A DNA stretch of 64,000 nt. Source: Halioglobus maricola (lineage in GTDB: Bacteria > Pseudomonadota > Gammaproteobacteria > Pseudomonadales > Halieaceae). This document shows positions 17,943-27,123 of this stretch, in pieces. The notes below the pieces were generated by a model that was given only the letters and a program-made list of their open reading frames with translations, was not told the DNA's origin and ran no database searches. A program made the position numbers and the translations under genes. The stretch lies in contig NZ_CP036422.1 in assembly GCF_009388985.1 (NCBI RefSeq), positions 3,362,501-3,426,500 on the forward strand, written 5' to 3'. Numbering within the stretch: the first letter of the stretch is position 1; each line of letters begins with the position of its first letter.

Positions 17943-20900
17943 TCAGTCGGTAATCAACTGGCCACTTGCAAGCATATTCTGGATCGCGGTGGCGACGTCA
18001 TCACCGCCCACCAGGTCCATGCCCTCGATAGTGATGACCTGGTCGACCTTGGCTGCGTCGCTGTCATCGCCGACGAAACCACCCGTAGTGCTGACTTCGA
18101 TCACGGTATCAGCCCCATCGTAACTCACGTTCAGGTAGCTGGTGAGATCTGCTCCATCCTCTCCCACCAACAGATCCCGAAGGTCCAGTGTGTCAGTACT
18201 GTCGACACTGAAATCCCGTACGATGTCAGAACCTGGGCTGCCAGGTTCACCCGCATCCGCCAACTCCCAGGCGAACACATCGTCGCCGGTCGTTCCGAAC
18301 AACACATCGTTTGCACTCGTCGCCGCCTGACCATCTTCGTCTGCGCTGAATGTGCGGACCTGCTGTTTGCTGAGCACATTCTGCTGGCCATCCGGATCGA
18401 GATCGATAACGACAGAAGAGGGTTCAGCCGAGGTATCACCATCGCCGTCTGTGATCTGGTATCCCAGTGTATCTTCACCTGTGGAGGCGGGGTCGGCCTG
18501 ATAGGTAAAGTCGCCAGTATCCATCTCAATAGTCCAGACACCATCTTTGTCGGTTGTCACTACCAGTTCATTGGTGTCCTCATCGAAACTCCAGTCATCA
18601 TCTGGCAAGCCGCCGCCGTCATCAAAGGTATCGGTAGCAACATTGTAGCTAACGGTGTGGCCCTCGATCGTGACAGCCAACGCCAACACGTCATCCGCAC
18701 CAGCATCGCCGGTCAAATTCCCCGAAATAGGCGGCACGGTGCCCAGAATAGTGTCGCTCAACTGGCTAAAGCTGGTAACAATGATCGGATCAATCTGGGT
18801 GTCGTTTGCGCCATCATAGGCGATAGGCGCGAGCGAACCGGACGATACCCCAGACCCCATGCCGATTGCATAGGAGGTAATGTCATTGGCACTCAGGAAC
18901 GCTTCCAGATCGTCCTGCTCGTCACCGTTGATGTTGCCGTTGTTGTTGTCGCCGTTATCCCGATTCGGCTCACCATCAGAGAAGAAGTAGGAAACATTCT
19001 GGCCACCATCAAGTTTGCCATCGAAATCCCAGGCATCAGCGCCATTGCCACCGATAGTTCCACTGGTGAAGTTCAGCCCAAACGCCGCTTCGATCGCTGC
19101 GTCGTAGTTGGTCCAACCGCCGGGCGAACTCAGCGCATCCAACGCGGCAGTTGCCTGGGCGAGTGTCATCCATTGCGATTCCGGCGTGGATGCCCCTGTC
19201 GAGAACAGCGTGATCTGGACGCGAACATCACCGAGCGCGTCGTAAGCGGCGATCAGGTCCTTGGCAGCCTCCACTTCCGCCTGGAAGCGAGTCAGTTCTC
19301 CTACACCACTGGCGTCCCCCATGCTGCCTGATACATCGAGAATCAGCATCAGGTTGGTCTGCACCGGGGCTATAGCCTCGTTCTCGGTGACCGTTTCAGG
19401 AATGTCGTCGACAACTTCAAGATTCACTGCGGCCTGCGCGTAATCCGCAGGGTTCGCTTCGCTGGCGACGACATTAACCTCGCCCAGATCCAGCACTGTC
19501 TGAAGGTTGTCGGCGAATTCGTGATCGAGGTTGTCACTCAACTCCATAGTGACTGTGACCGTATCGGTCTCTCCAGGTGCGATAGACCCTGGAATATCTT
19601 CCAGGGTAAGCGTCACCACAGTATCGCCCCCAATCTTGCCCTGAATCTCAGTATCGGACACGGTCTCCCAGACGATTTCATTGCCAACCGCATTATCGGT
19701 ATCGCCGATCAGTGCAGTCAGGTCGGTGGAGAAGGCAAAGTCGGTAATTGCTTCGGTACCCGCCGTAAAACTCACTGTCTCGGACATCTCAGTCGGACCT
19801 GACTGATCGGTACCCAGCGGGGACAGATCATCTTCATCGAGGCTGAGGAAAATCGGATCGCCCGCACTCGGGCCAACATCAGGGATGATATTGATGGTGT
19901 GACTGTCAGAAACAGTGTCGCCATCGTCATCAGTGATGGTGGCCACAAAGGTGAAGGTGGGAGCTTCGGAGTCATTGTCCGCTGGAGTAAATGACCAGGT
20001 CGCGTCACCGGCTCCGTCCGTCGTAACGGTCAGTTCGCCCAACACATCACCGCCATTGCTAACTTCCCCGGTAGCTGATTGCGCCACGCCGACCACGAAC
20101 ACAGCGGCGCTGAGCGGCCCAGTCAGGGAACCGGCACTCGTACCAATGGTGAAGCTGGCTGGCTGGTCAGCACCGCTATCGAGATTGATGTCGCCGCCAA
20201 TAGCGCCATTGTCTTCGACCACATCGTCTGAACCCTCGTTACCCACCGCATCGCCAATATCAATACCCGGGCCGTCATCGGCAAAGACCACATTGCCACC
20301 CAGATCGACGGAGTGATCTTCGGAGACACTGTCGTCATCGCCGTCAGTGACGGTGTAAGTACCGTCCAGGCTCACCAGATCATTCGCCAGTGCCCGAGTA
20401 TCGGTCTCAAAGTTAGCGCTTTGAGGAACACCGTGATCTATCTCCTGATACTGAGTCAGGGTCACTATCCCATCGCCGTCCACCGCAAGAGAGAAGATCG
20501 TGTTACCGGCGTTAATCGCGCCCTCGGTGGCTGCAGTCGAGCCAATCACCGTACCGTCGTCGGCAAGGTACAACTTGATTGCGGCCTCACCACTGGTGAG
20601 GTTCGAATCCGTACCCTCATCCACAATCAGGCTCAGGCCATACGTCCAGCCCATGGAGCCGGCACCGTCCGCGCCATAATCGCCACTAGCTATGAAGGTG
20701 CCGCTGAAGTCAGCTGTGGTGCTGTCACTATCGGAATTTGCCCCGATAGTATCGGCATCATAGGTCTGGAGAATCACCTGGCTTTCGTTTGCTACACGGG
20801 CCTCAAGACTAGGGCCATCGTCACGGAAACTCAGGGTGCCAGCGATATCGACAGATGCCGAGGCCCAGTCGCCTTCTTCATCAGTAATCGTAGCCGTCAG

Positions 20901-23900
20901 GGTTACCAGGTCGTCGGCAGCGAAACCGGTCACATCATCGGGATCGTCAGAATCACTATGCTCGACTGCGCGGAGCTGGTTCAAAGTCACTTCGCCCGAA
21001 TCGTCGACAGAGACTTCGAACACCAGATCATCGCTGCCGGATGTGCGGCCTTGAACGACACCGAGATTCAGGCTCAGTACAACTGCCTCTCCGGTAAGCG
21101 TATCTACCAGGCCGGTAACACCCACGTTAATACCCAGAGCATAGGCGATATCACCAGCGCCATCAGCGCCGTAATCACTACTGAACAAGAACGAGTAGTC
21201 AGCGGAGTCATCGATTGTAAGATCAGACTCATCAACTTCCAGTGCAGGGGGGCCCTCGACTCGTGCAAGTTCGATAGAGGGGCCGTCGTCAGCAAACGTA
21301 ACATTACCACCGAGGTCCAGGGCAACCGTCTCTGCCGCGGTGTCATCATCACCGTCGGTGATAGTTGCCGTAGCCTGCAGGGACACAAGATCATTGGCCA
21401 GCGTGCGCACATCGGTTGGGAAATTGGCGTTCTGGTCCAGGCTGTGGTCAAGCTCCTGGAACTGGGTCAATGTCACCACGCCCACAGCATCCACGGATAG
21501 AGTGAACACCGAATTACCTTCGTTCACATTCCCCTCGAGCGCGGCAGTGGAACCCACAATATCGCCACCGATAAGGAACAGATTGACGCCATCGCCGTCA
21601 CTGGACAGACCAGACGCTGTGCCTGAAGCGACAAGCAATGCCAGTGAATAGGTCCATGCCACTGTGCCAGGGCCGTCGTTACCGTAATCGGACGAAACAA
21701 TATCGAAGGAATCGCTGAAGTCCGCTTGCGTGCTATCGGTATCGGAAAGATCACCGATCGTTTTCCCGTCCTCTGTACGCAGCACGACAGTATCGCCGTC
21801 AGTGCCGCTGATATCGATCACCGGACCGTCGTCGAATATCAGCGCATTGGCGATGCCCACCTCATCGCTGACAACCGAATCGCCGTCGGCATCGGTCACG
21901 GTGAGGCTGAGGGTGATCAGGTCAGAATCAGCGAACGTAACCGAATCTCCGGCCACGTCATTTTCATCCGGATGACGCACGGCGCGCTGCTGGTCAAGCG
22001 TAACGTCACCCGTGCTCTCGTCGACCGATACCACCAACACGATATCACCGCCAATTGCTGTACGGCCAACAACCTCTCCGTTCTCCAGCGAGAGAACAAC
22101 GTTCTCATTAGTCGCCGTATCAACCAAGCCGCTGGCTGCATCGGTCACATCCAGGGCGTACGCCGCGCTGCCCTCGCCATCGGCACCATAGTCCTTGCTG
22201 AACAGTCCAGCGAAGCCCGCGGTCGCATTGATAGCCAGGTTTTCATCGCTGACCTCGAGCTGCGGAACTTCCACGTCGAGGAGTTCAATCGCTGGGCCGT
22301 CGTCAGAGAAGTTAAACGCGCCGACGAAGGTCTCGGATTGCGCGTCAAAGTTTTCAATTTCGGTCAGATCAACGGTGGCACTGTCAGTATCTCCATCGTC
22401 GTCTGTAACAGTCTGAGTAAGATTGATCTGGTACTCAACTTCACCCTCCTGCTGGCCGCCACCGCCAAAGCCGGTCAGCGAGACAATCTCGTCATCAGAG
22501 CCGGTATCGGGGTGCCAGATAGACAGCGCGGTCTCGCCATCATCCAGAGCCTGGGTCAGTGTAATCTCACCGCTGGCGCCATCGACCGCGATCGTGAAGT
22601 ACAGGATGGAGTCGGGCTCGCCCGGGCCACCACCGATACGCCCTTCAAGTACACCGCCGTTGTCGTAGAGCATAATTTCTTCGCCGGGAGCCGGACCACC
22701 GCCAGCTTCATCCACAGCATATACGCCGGAGGCTACGCCAGTACTGCCATCACTGGGCAGGTCGCCGCCCTCTGAAGCAAGGCTCAGGCTGTAGGCCACG
22801 CTGCCGGGGCCGTCTGCGCCGAACTGCACATCGTCATCGGTGTCACCGGTAGAGCCATCGACATCATTAGCAAACAACACGCTGAAATCGGCGCTGGACT
22901 GGCGATCGCCGACATTGTCTTCCGGGTTAGCCTGCGCTTCGGGTGATTCATCTACGATCAGAGACAGGCCGGGAGCACCACCGCCCTCACCGCCTTCGCC
23001 GCCCTCGCCAATATCACTGACCACTGCCTGCGGCACATCATCGATAATATTGATGGTTACAAAACCGATATCGCTGCCGCCATTGCCATCGAACACGGTG
23101 AACTGGAACTGCTCCGCACCGAACTCGGTCTGGGTGCCATTATCAGCATCCGGAGAGGTATCGAAACGGTTGTTCAAGGTATAGACGTAGCTGCCGTTGG
23201 CGCTGATCTCGAGTGTACCGTAGGTGCCTACCTGTACCCCGGCGAGGTAATTAATAGGATCGCCATCGGGGTCGGTGGCAGCCAGCTGCCCAGCAACGGT
23301 TTCGGCATCACTGGTCGGATCACTGCCCGTGGCCAGTGCCGCCTCATCAACCGTCACTTCTTCATTCTGGGCGACGGGGGGATCATTCTCTTCCTGGACT
23401 TCGTTATCCCTGATAATCACCTGACCCTGCGGATCGGCAATCTGGGCGTTCTCAGCGTTGCTCAGGTTGACGACCATAAACTCAGTAGGTTCATCAACCG
23501 TATCGTCTATGGTGATCACATTGATGATCAATTCGGTCTCGCCGGGGGCGAAAGTCAGCGTACCTGATGTACCCAGATAGTCGCCGTTAACTTCTATCGC
23601 GGTGCCATCTGCACTCACGAAATCCACGGTAACCTCTTCCTCAACGGCGCGTGAGAGGCTGACGATCAGCGTCCCGGTCGCACCCTCAATCACCTCATCA
23701 TCAGTGATCGAGATAGTGGGCTCGTCATAGAGATCAATAATCTCGACGACACCCTCTCCATCGCCAATAGTGGCATTGACGGGATCGCTGAGATTCACAT
23801 CGAAAAACTCGCTGCCTTCTTTGATATTGTCCTGATTGGTAGAAATCAGGATTACCAGTTCAGTGACACCTGGCTCAAACGTGATAGTGCCGGTTTCGGG

Positions 23901-24842
23901 ATCGTAGTCACCGCCGACAACCGTCGCGGTGTCGTCTGCGGTTTCGAAAGAAACGGTGATCGGCTCATCCCAGGGCTTATCAAGGCTGACAACCACCTGG
24001 GCAGTATCGCCTTCGATAACCACATCGTCACCGATGTTGATTTCAGGGAGAACAACTTCTATCGGTGGCTCCAGCGGGGGCTCAACAGGCGGTTCTGCAG
24101 GAGGGTTAACTATCACAGTCACTATGGCAGTATCACCCTGGGTACCGTCCGGATTCGTCGCGGTATAGGTAAAGGTATCGGTGCCAAAAAAGCCGTCGTT
24201 CGGGGTGTAGGTTACGGTGTCATCGCCATTGAGGACTGCGACACCGTTATCAGGCTGGGTGATGGAAATGACATCTTCGCCTTCAGCGAAAATGTCATTA
24301 GTCTCTACGGTAATCACTACGGGAACACCGGGGTCCGTGGTGGCCTCATCGTCAATCGCGTCGACCGGAGGCTCGTTCTGAGAAACCTCGGCCTCGTCTA
24401 CGCTGGCAACCGTGCCACCGATACCGACAAATTCCTCGGTTGATTCAGCCACACGCCCCAGGCGAATAAAACTGTGCCCGGCGCCAGCTGGGCCACCACC
24501 GGAGGGACCTGCAGCAGTAGCTTCCAGGATGTCACCGAGGTCTTCACCGCTTTCGAGGGCTGCGAGAACGGCGTCTATCGTTTCGTCCTGAACTGCGCTC
24601 TCATCCGGACCCGCCGCGGTATCTGCGACAAGGTCGGCACTCAGGGACATTTCTGGTGTATCTACCACCATCAGCGAACCATCGTTCAGCGTCAGCTCCA
24701 CCGAACCGCCATCGGGCGTTACGACAGTCTCCCCTTCAAAGAGGACATCGCCAATCGCCAACTCGCGCAATTCTCCGTCCACATTCCTTGCATAGGCCTT
24801 GCCAGTCAAACTGGCTACTACTGCTATTTGAGCCCCATCCAT
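17943..24842 (-). CDS. Giant type I-secreted adhesin with LapA-type retention module
   Basis: A 2299-residue, very acidic, cysteine-poor protein. In order: a retention module (residues 1-~130) with the LapG-type TAAG site at 109-112; an Ig/cadherin-like tandem domain (~158-250); a Pro-rich spacer; two Calx-beta domains (~270-490); a VCBS domain (~495-630); five T1SS-143/DUF5801 repeats (~630-1520); two further Ig-like modules; a von Willebrand A domain with a DVSGS metal site (~1830-2040); and a C-terminal type I secretion signal of the VCA0849 class (~2170-2299). Classical RTX nonapeptide arrays are nearly absent. The start is supported by AGGGAG seven bases upstream. It is the likely LapB/LapC/TolC cargo and the LapG substrate, mediating surface attachment. 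Confidence 0.93.
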   Translation of the reverse strand: MDGAQIAVVASLTGKAYARNVDGELRELAIGDVLFEGETVVTPDGGSVELTLNDGSLMVVDTPEMSLSADLVADTAAGPDESAVQDETIDAVLAALESGEDLGDILEATAAGPSGGGPAGAGHSFIRLGRVAESTEEFVGIGGTVASVDEAEVSQNEPPVDAIDDEATTDPGVPVVITVETNDIFAEGEDVISITQPDNGVAVLNGDDTVTYTPNDGFFGTDTFTYTATNPDGTQGDTAIVTVIVNPPAEPPVEPPLEPPIEVVLPEINIGDDVVIEGDTAQVVVSLDKPWDEPITVSFETADDTATVVGGDYDPETGTITFEPGVTELVILISTNQDNIKEGSEFFDVNLSDPVNATIGDGEGVVEIIDLYDEPTISITDDEVIEGATGTLIVSLSRAVEEEVTVDFVSADGTAIEVNGDYLGTSGTLTFAPGETELIINVITIDDTVDEPTEFMVVNLSNAENAQIADPQGQVIIRDNEVQEENDPPVAQNEEVTVDEAALATGSDPTSDAETVAGQLAATDPDGDPINYLAGVQVGTYGTLEISANGSYVYTLNNRFDTSPDADNGTQTEFGAEQFQFTVFDGNGGSDIGFVTINIIDDVPQAVVSDIGEGGEGGEGGGAPGLSLIVDESPEAQANPEDNVGDRQSSADFSVLFANDVDGSTGDTDDDVQFGADGPGSVAYSLSLASEGGDLPSDGSTGVASGVYAVDEAGGGPAPGEEIMLYDNGGVLEGRIGGGPGEPDSILYFTIAVDGASGEITLTQALDDGETALSIWHPDTGSDDEIVSLTGFGGGGQQEGEVEYQINLTQTVTDDDGDTDSATVDLTEIENFDAQSETFVGAFNFSDDGPAIELLDVEVPQLEVSDENLAINATAGFAGLFSKDYGADGEGSAAYALDVTDAASGLVDTATNENVVLSLENGEVVGRTAIGGDIVLVVSVDESTGDVTLDQQRAVRHPDENDVAGDSVTFADSDLITLSLTVTDADGDSVVSDEVGIANALIFDDGPVIDISGTDGDTVVLRTEDGKTIGDLSDTDSTQADFSDSFDIVSSDYGNDGPGTVAWTYSLALLVASGTASGLSSDGDGVNLFLIGGDIVGSTAALEGNVNEGNSVFTLSVDAVGVVTLTQFQELDHSLDQNANFPTDVRTLANDLVSLQATATITDGDDDTAAETVALDLGGNVTFADDGPSIELARVEGPPALEVDESDLTIDDSADYSFLFSSDYGADGAGDIAYALGINVGVTGLVDTLTGEAVVLSLNLGVVQGRTSGSDDLVFEVSVDDSGEVTLNQLRAVEHSDSDDPDDVTGFAADDLVTLTATITDEEGDWASASVDIAGTLSFRDDGPSLEARVANESQVILQTYDADTIGANSDSDSTTADFSGTFIASGDYGADGAGSMGWTYGLSLIVDEGTDSNLTSGEAAIKLYLADDGTVIGSTAATEGAINAGNTIFSLAVDGDGIVTLTQYQEIDHGVPQSANFETDTRALANDLVSLDGTYTVTDGDDDSVSEDHSVDLGGNVVFADDGPGIDIGDAVGNEGSDDVVEDNGAIGGDINLDSGADQPASFTIGTSAGSLTGPLSAAVFVVGVAQSATGEVSNGGDVLGELTVTTDGAGDATWSFTPADNDSEAPTFTFVATITDDDGDTVSDSHTINIIPDVGPSAGDPIFLSLDEDDLSPLGTDQSGPTEMSETVSFTAGTEAITDFAFSTDLTALIGDTDNAVGNEIVWETVSDTEIQGKIGGDTVVTLTLEDIPGSIAPGETDTVTVTMELSDNLDHEFADNLQTVLDLGEVNVVASEANPADYAQAAVNLEVVDDIPETVTENEAIAPVQTNLMLILDVSGSMGDASGVGELTRFQAEVEAAKDLIAAYDALGDVRVQITLFSTGASTPESQWMTLAQATAALDALSSPGGWTNYDAAIEAAFGLNFTSGTIGGNGADAWDFDGKLDGGQNVSYFFSDGEPNRDNGDNNNGNINGDEQDDLEAFLSANDITSYAIGMGSGVSSGSLAPIAYDGANDTQIDPIIVTSFSQLSDTILGTVPPISGNLTGDAGADDVLALAVTIEGHTVSYNVATDTFDDGGGLPDDDWSFDEDTNELVVTTDKDGVWTIEMDTGDFTYQADPASTGEDTLGYQITDGDGDTSAEPSSVVIDLDPDGQQNVLSKQQVRTFSADEDGQAATSANDVLFGTTGDDVFAWELADAGEPGSPGSDIVRDFSVDSTDTLDLRDLLVGEDGADLTSYLNVSYDGADTVIEVSTTGGFVGDDSDAAKVDQVITIEGMDLVGGDDVATAIQNMLASGQLITD
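20270..22960 (-). repeat. Five T1SS-143 (DUF5801) repeats inside the adhesin
   Basis: Each unit is ~145-185 residues and ends in FxDDGPxI/L. The last four alternate between two types. Units with LEVxDExLxI and SAAYALD or DIAYALG (2 and 4) alternate with units carrying DSTxADFSxxF and W-T-Y-x-L (3 and 5), an A-B-A-B order suggesting duplication of a two-repeat block. Unit 1 is the most divergent. Confidence 0.8.
24507..24518 (-). other. Predicted LapG cleavage motif TAAG in the adhesin retention module
   Basis: Codons for T109-A110-A111-G112, followed by a Gly-rich stretch and GHSFIRL. In Pseudomonas fluorescens LapA the cut lies between the two alanines of a TAAG at nearly the same position (108-109). 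A second TAAG, residues 75-78 at 24609-24620, lies inside the folded module. Confidence 0.75.
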
Positions 24843-24931
24843 GATCGTACTCCCTGTAACGAATGATTGAGTGCAGCCTCCTGGCGCATCTCTCTGTAGT
24901 TAAGCGTAGACCCACTCTGTCCAGCGTAAAT

Positions 24932-24960
24932 TGTACTTTTGTACAGGTTGCGCCCAACCT
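24932..24960 (-). promoter_or_regulatory. Two adjacent inverted repeats in the adhesin promoter region
   Basis: AGGTTG-GGCG-CAACCT (24945-24960) and GTAC-AAAA-GTAC (24932-24943) are perfect inverted repeats between the CRP-type site and the adhesin start. TACAAT at 24930-24935 is a candidate -10 overlapping the second repeat. These may be operators for an unknown regulator, possibly the adjacent LuxR protein. Confidence 0.45.
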
Positions 24961-24970
24961 TCGACAAAAA

Positions 24971-24986
24971 TGTGACCTGGATCACA
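24971..24986. promoter_or_regulatory. CRP/Vfr-type binding site upstream of the adhesin gene
   Basis: TGTGA-CCTGGA-TCACA is a perfect match to the core CRP palindrome, flanked by AAA on one side and TAA on the other. It lies ~130 bases upstream of the adhesin ATG, in the 242-bp gap after the luxR gene. A cAMP-CRP or Vfr homologue is the expected binder. Confidence 0.75.
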
Positions 24987-25084
24987 TAACGACCTGTGAG
25001 CCAAAACTCAGGCACATCTCGAGAACACTGTAGAGCAGCGATCTATCTCACTGAAATGTTTGTTTTTTACTGAAACGTGCGCGC

Positions 25085-25714
25085 TTAATTTACGGTTGAG
25101 TAGGTCGGAATATTATTCATCGCCAGGGCCAACTGGACCCTGTCGCGCACTGATAATTTTTCGAAAATTGCGGACAAATGGGCCTTTACAGTGCGCTCGG
25201 TGATGTTGAGCGTCTGTGCGATCTCCCGATTGCTGGCACCGTGAGCTACTTGCTCCGCCACCATTAACTCACGGGAGGTGAGCTCATTCAGTACTGGCTC
25301 GCTGGGTGCGGCAGGCGGCACCACACGCAGCGACAGCGCGAGGAACCGCTGCATCAGCTCTGGCGGCATCCAGAAGCCCCCGTGCTCCACAACCAGTGCG
25401 ATCTCACGAAGTTGCTCCGGTGCGGCACCAAAGTGGCAGTAGCCCACCGCACCGAGATTCAGGAACTGGAACGCCTCCGACTCACCCGGAGCCGCCGACA
25501 TCACCACCACGGGCCAACCGAAGGCCACCGCGTCCGCGACCTGAGCCGCCCGATCAGCCGGCGCGGTCGCCGACAGGTCCAGCCACACAATGCCCCGCGC
25601 GCGGCTGGTAGCCGCTCCGATATCGCCTATGCGAGTCGCCAGCTTGGCGCACGGGAAGGCCTGGCGCCAGCGCTCCCGAATGCTTCCACCAGCTGTGACG
25701 AACAGGTGTTCCAT
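25085..25714 (-). CDS. LuxR/NarL-type regulator with degenerate receiver domain
   Basis: A 209-residue protein. The C-terminal ~65 residues form a LuxR helix-turn-helix (LTSRELMVAEQVAHGASNRE, then TVKAHLSAIFEKL). The N-terminal ~125 residues have the size and pattern of a response-regulator receiver, with WLDL at the phosphoacceptor position (Asp46). The usual acidic pair after the first strand is replaced by VTAGG, so conventional phosphorylation is doubtful. It overlaps lapC by one base (TGATG) and sits directly upstream of the adhesin gene, so it is probably an adhesin-specific regulator. No sensor kinase is nearby. Confidence 0.85.
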   Translation of the reverse strand: MEHLFVTAGGSIRERWRQAFPCAKLATRIGDIGAATSRARGIVWLDLSATAPADRAAQVADAVAFGWPVVVMSAAPGESEAFQFLNLGAVGYCHFGAAPEQLREIALVVEHGGFWMPPELMQRFLALSLRVVPPAAPSEPVLNELTSRELMVAEQVAHGASNREIAQTLNITERTVKAHLSAIFEKLSVRDRVQLALAMNNIPTYSTVN

Positions 25715-27123
25715 CAGCGCTCCGTCATGGCGTATTGCCTGGCCCGCAGGACCGGTTTCATCAGGTAGGCAAGTATGGTTTTCTTACCCGTCAGAATATC
25801 TGCTTCTACCGTCATACCGGGAATAATCGGTTTGTCGTCGGCTATGCCCGCCTCGTGGGTGCGCACCAGGATCTCGTAAAAGGGATTTCCCTCCTCGTCC
25901 ATCACTGTATCCGCACCGATATGCTCAACCACACCGTCGAGGCCGCCATAGACCACAAAGTCGTAAGCGGTAAATTTCACCAGCGCAGGCTGGCCCGGTA
26001 CCAGGAACGCAATATCCTTGGGCCGAATCCGCACTTCCAGCAATAGCGTGTCGTCTGCTGGCACGACCTCAACAATTTCCTTGCCCGCCAGCACCACGCC
26101 GCCAATGGTATGGTAGTAGAGTTGCTTCACCGTGCCATTCACCGGCGACCGCACCTCCGTCTGCTTCACTCTGTCAGACAAACCCAGACCGGCTTCGCGC
26201 AGGGCGTTCATACGTGTAAGCGTGTCGGCCAACTCCTCACGCACCTCACCAACAAACTCCAGCTCTACTCCGGCGACTTTACCCTCGGCCTCGTGAATCG
26301 CCGATTTGATCCTGCTGATCTGGGCCGCGGCCTGCTTGCGCTCGCCGCTGAGTTGGTTCACCTCGCGCTCGAGGCGCAAAATTTCCACTTCCGACACCGC
26401 GCCAGAGGAAACCATGGGGCGCGTCAGGTTCAACTCGCGCTGGGTCAACTGCAAAGAGCGCGCTGCCTGGTACTCTCTCGCCTCGACTTCAACCAATTCC
26501 TCGCGCCGCTGCAACAACTGCTCTCCCACCATCTCCTGCTCCAGCGCCAACTCCGCACGGCTGGAATCGTACAGTGCCTGTTCCTGAGCAACGATGCGCG
26601 GCACCGCTGCCGTCAGCGACGGGTCAGGCCGGAATTCAGTCTTGTCTACCACCGCCCGCAAACGGGCAGCCTTCACCGCAAGGGCTTGATAGTCAGCGCG
26701 GTTTTCGCGCAGCGAGGACTGCGAGCGAGTCTGATCGAGGCGCACCATCAGCTGCCCTTTCTCAACTGTATCGCCCTCGCGCACCAGAATTTCGGTGACT
26801 ACACCGCCGTCCTGTGACTGGATAACCTGAACCTGCCGGGACGGAATGACCTTGCCCTGGCCCCGTGTCACCTCGTCGATCTCGGCGACGGACGACCAGA
26901 TAACAAGCGCCACCACGATAAGTGCGACGACATAGAGCAGAGTCCGTGCACGCAGGGGCTGCTGTTCCAGATACGCCCTATGGGCATCCTGCTGCCAGCC
27001 GGCAGGCGGAACTGGGTCTTTCATCCATGGCGCGAAAACTTTATCGGCCATACGCCTGCCCGGCCCCTTGCGCGGCTCGGGCTGTGCTTTCGCGGCAATG
27101 TCGGCCAGCTGCTGCTCAGTCAT
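25714..27123 (-). CDS. lapC: HlyD/LapC-type periplasmic adaptor of type I secretion
   Basis: A 469-residue membrane-fusion protein. It has a cytoplasmic N-terminus, one transmembrane helix (~62-80), a lipoyl-like half (VIQSQDGGVVTEILVREGDTV), a long coiled-coil hairpin (~150-310), a second lipoyl half (VRSPVNGTVKQLYYHTIGGVV) and the HlyD-type beta-barrel near the end. It bridges the inner-membrane ABC transporter to the TolC channel. The start ATG overlaps the lapB stop (ATGA), so the two are translationally coupled. Confidence 0.95.
   Translation of the reverse strand: MTEQQLADIAAKAQPEPRKGPGRRMADKVFAPWMKDPVPPAGWQQDAHRAYLEQQPLRARTLLYVVALIVVALVIWSSVAEIDEVTRGQGKVIPSRQVQVIQSQDGGVVTEILVREGDTVEKGQLMVRLDQTRSQSSLRENRADYQALAVKAARLRAVVDKTEFRPDPSLTAAVPRIVAQEQALYDSSRAELALEQEMVGEQLLQRREELVEVEAREYQAARSLQLTQRELNLTRPMVSSGAVSEVEILRLEREVNQLSGERKQAAAQISRIKSAIHEAEGKVAGVELEFVGEVREELADTLTRMNALREAGLGLSDRVKQTEVRSPVNGTVKQLYYHTIGGVVLAGKEIVEVVPADDTLLLEVRIRPKDIAFLVPGQPALVKFTAYDFVVYGGLDGVVEHIGADTVMDEEGNPFYEILVRTHEAGIADDKPIIPGMTVEADILTGKKTILAYLMKPVLRARQYAMTER

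Noticed and set aside
20313..22775. Long open frames on the plus strand opposite the adhesin (395 and 349 codons)
   Set aside because: They run antisense through the repeat region, have no ribosome site or recognisable domain, and arise from the adhesin's biased Asp/Thr/Gly/Val codons.
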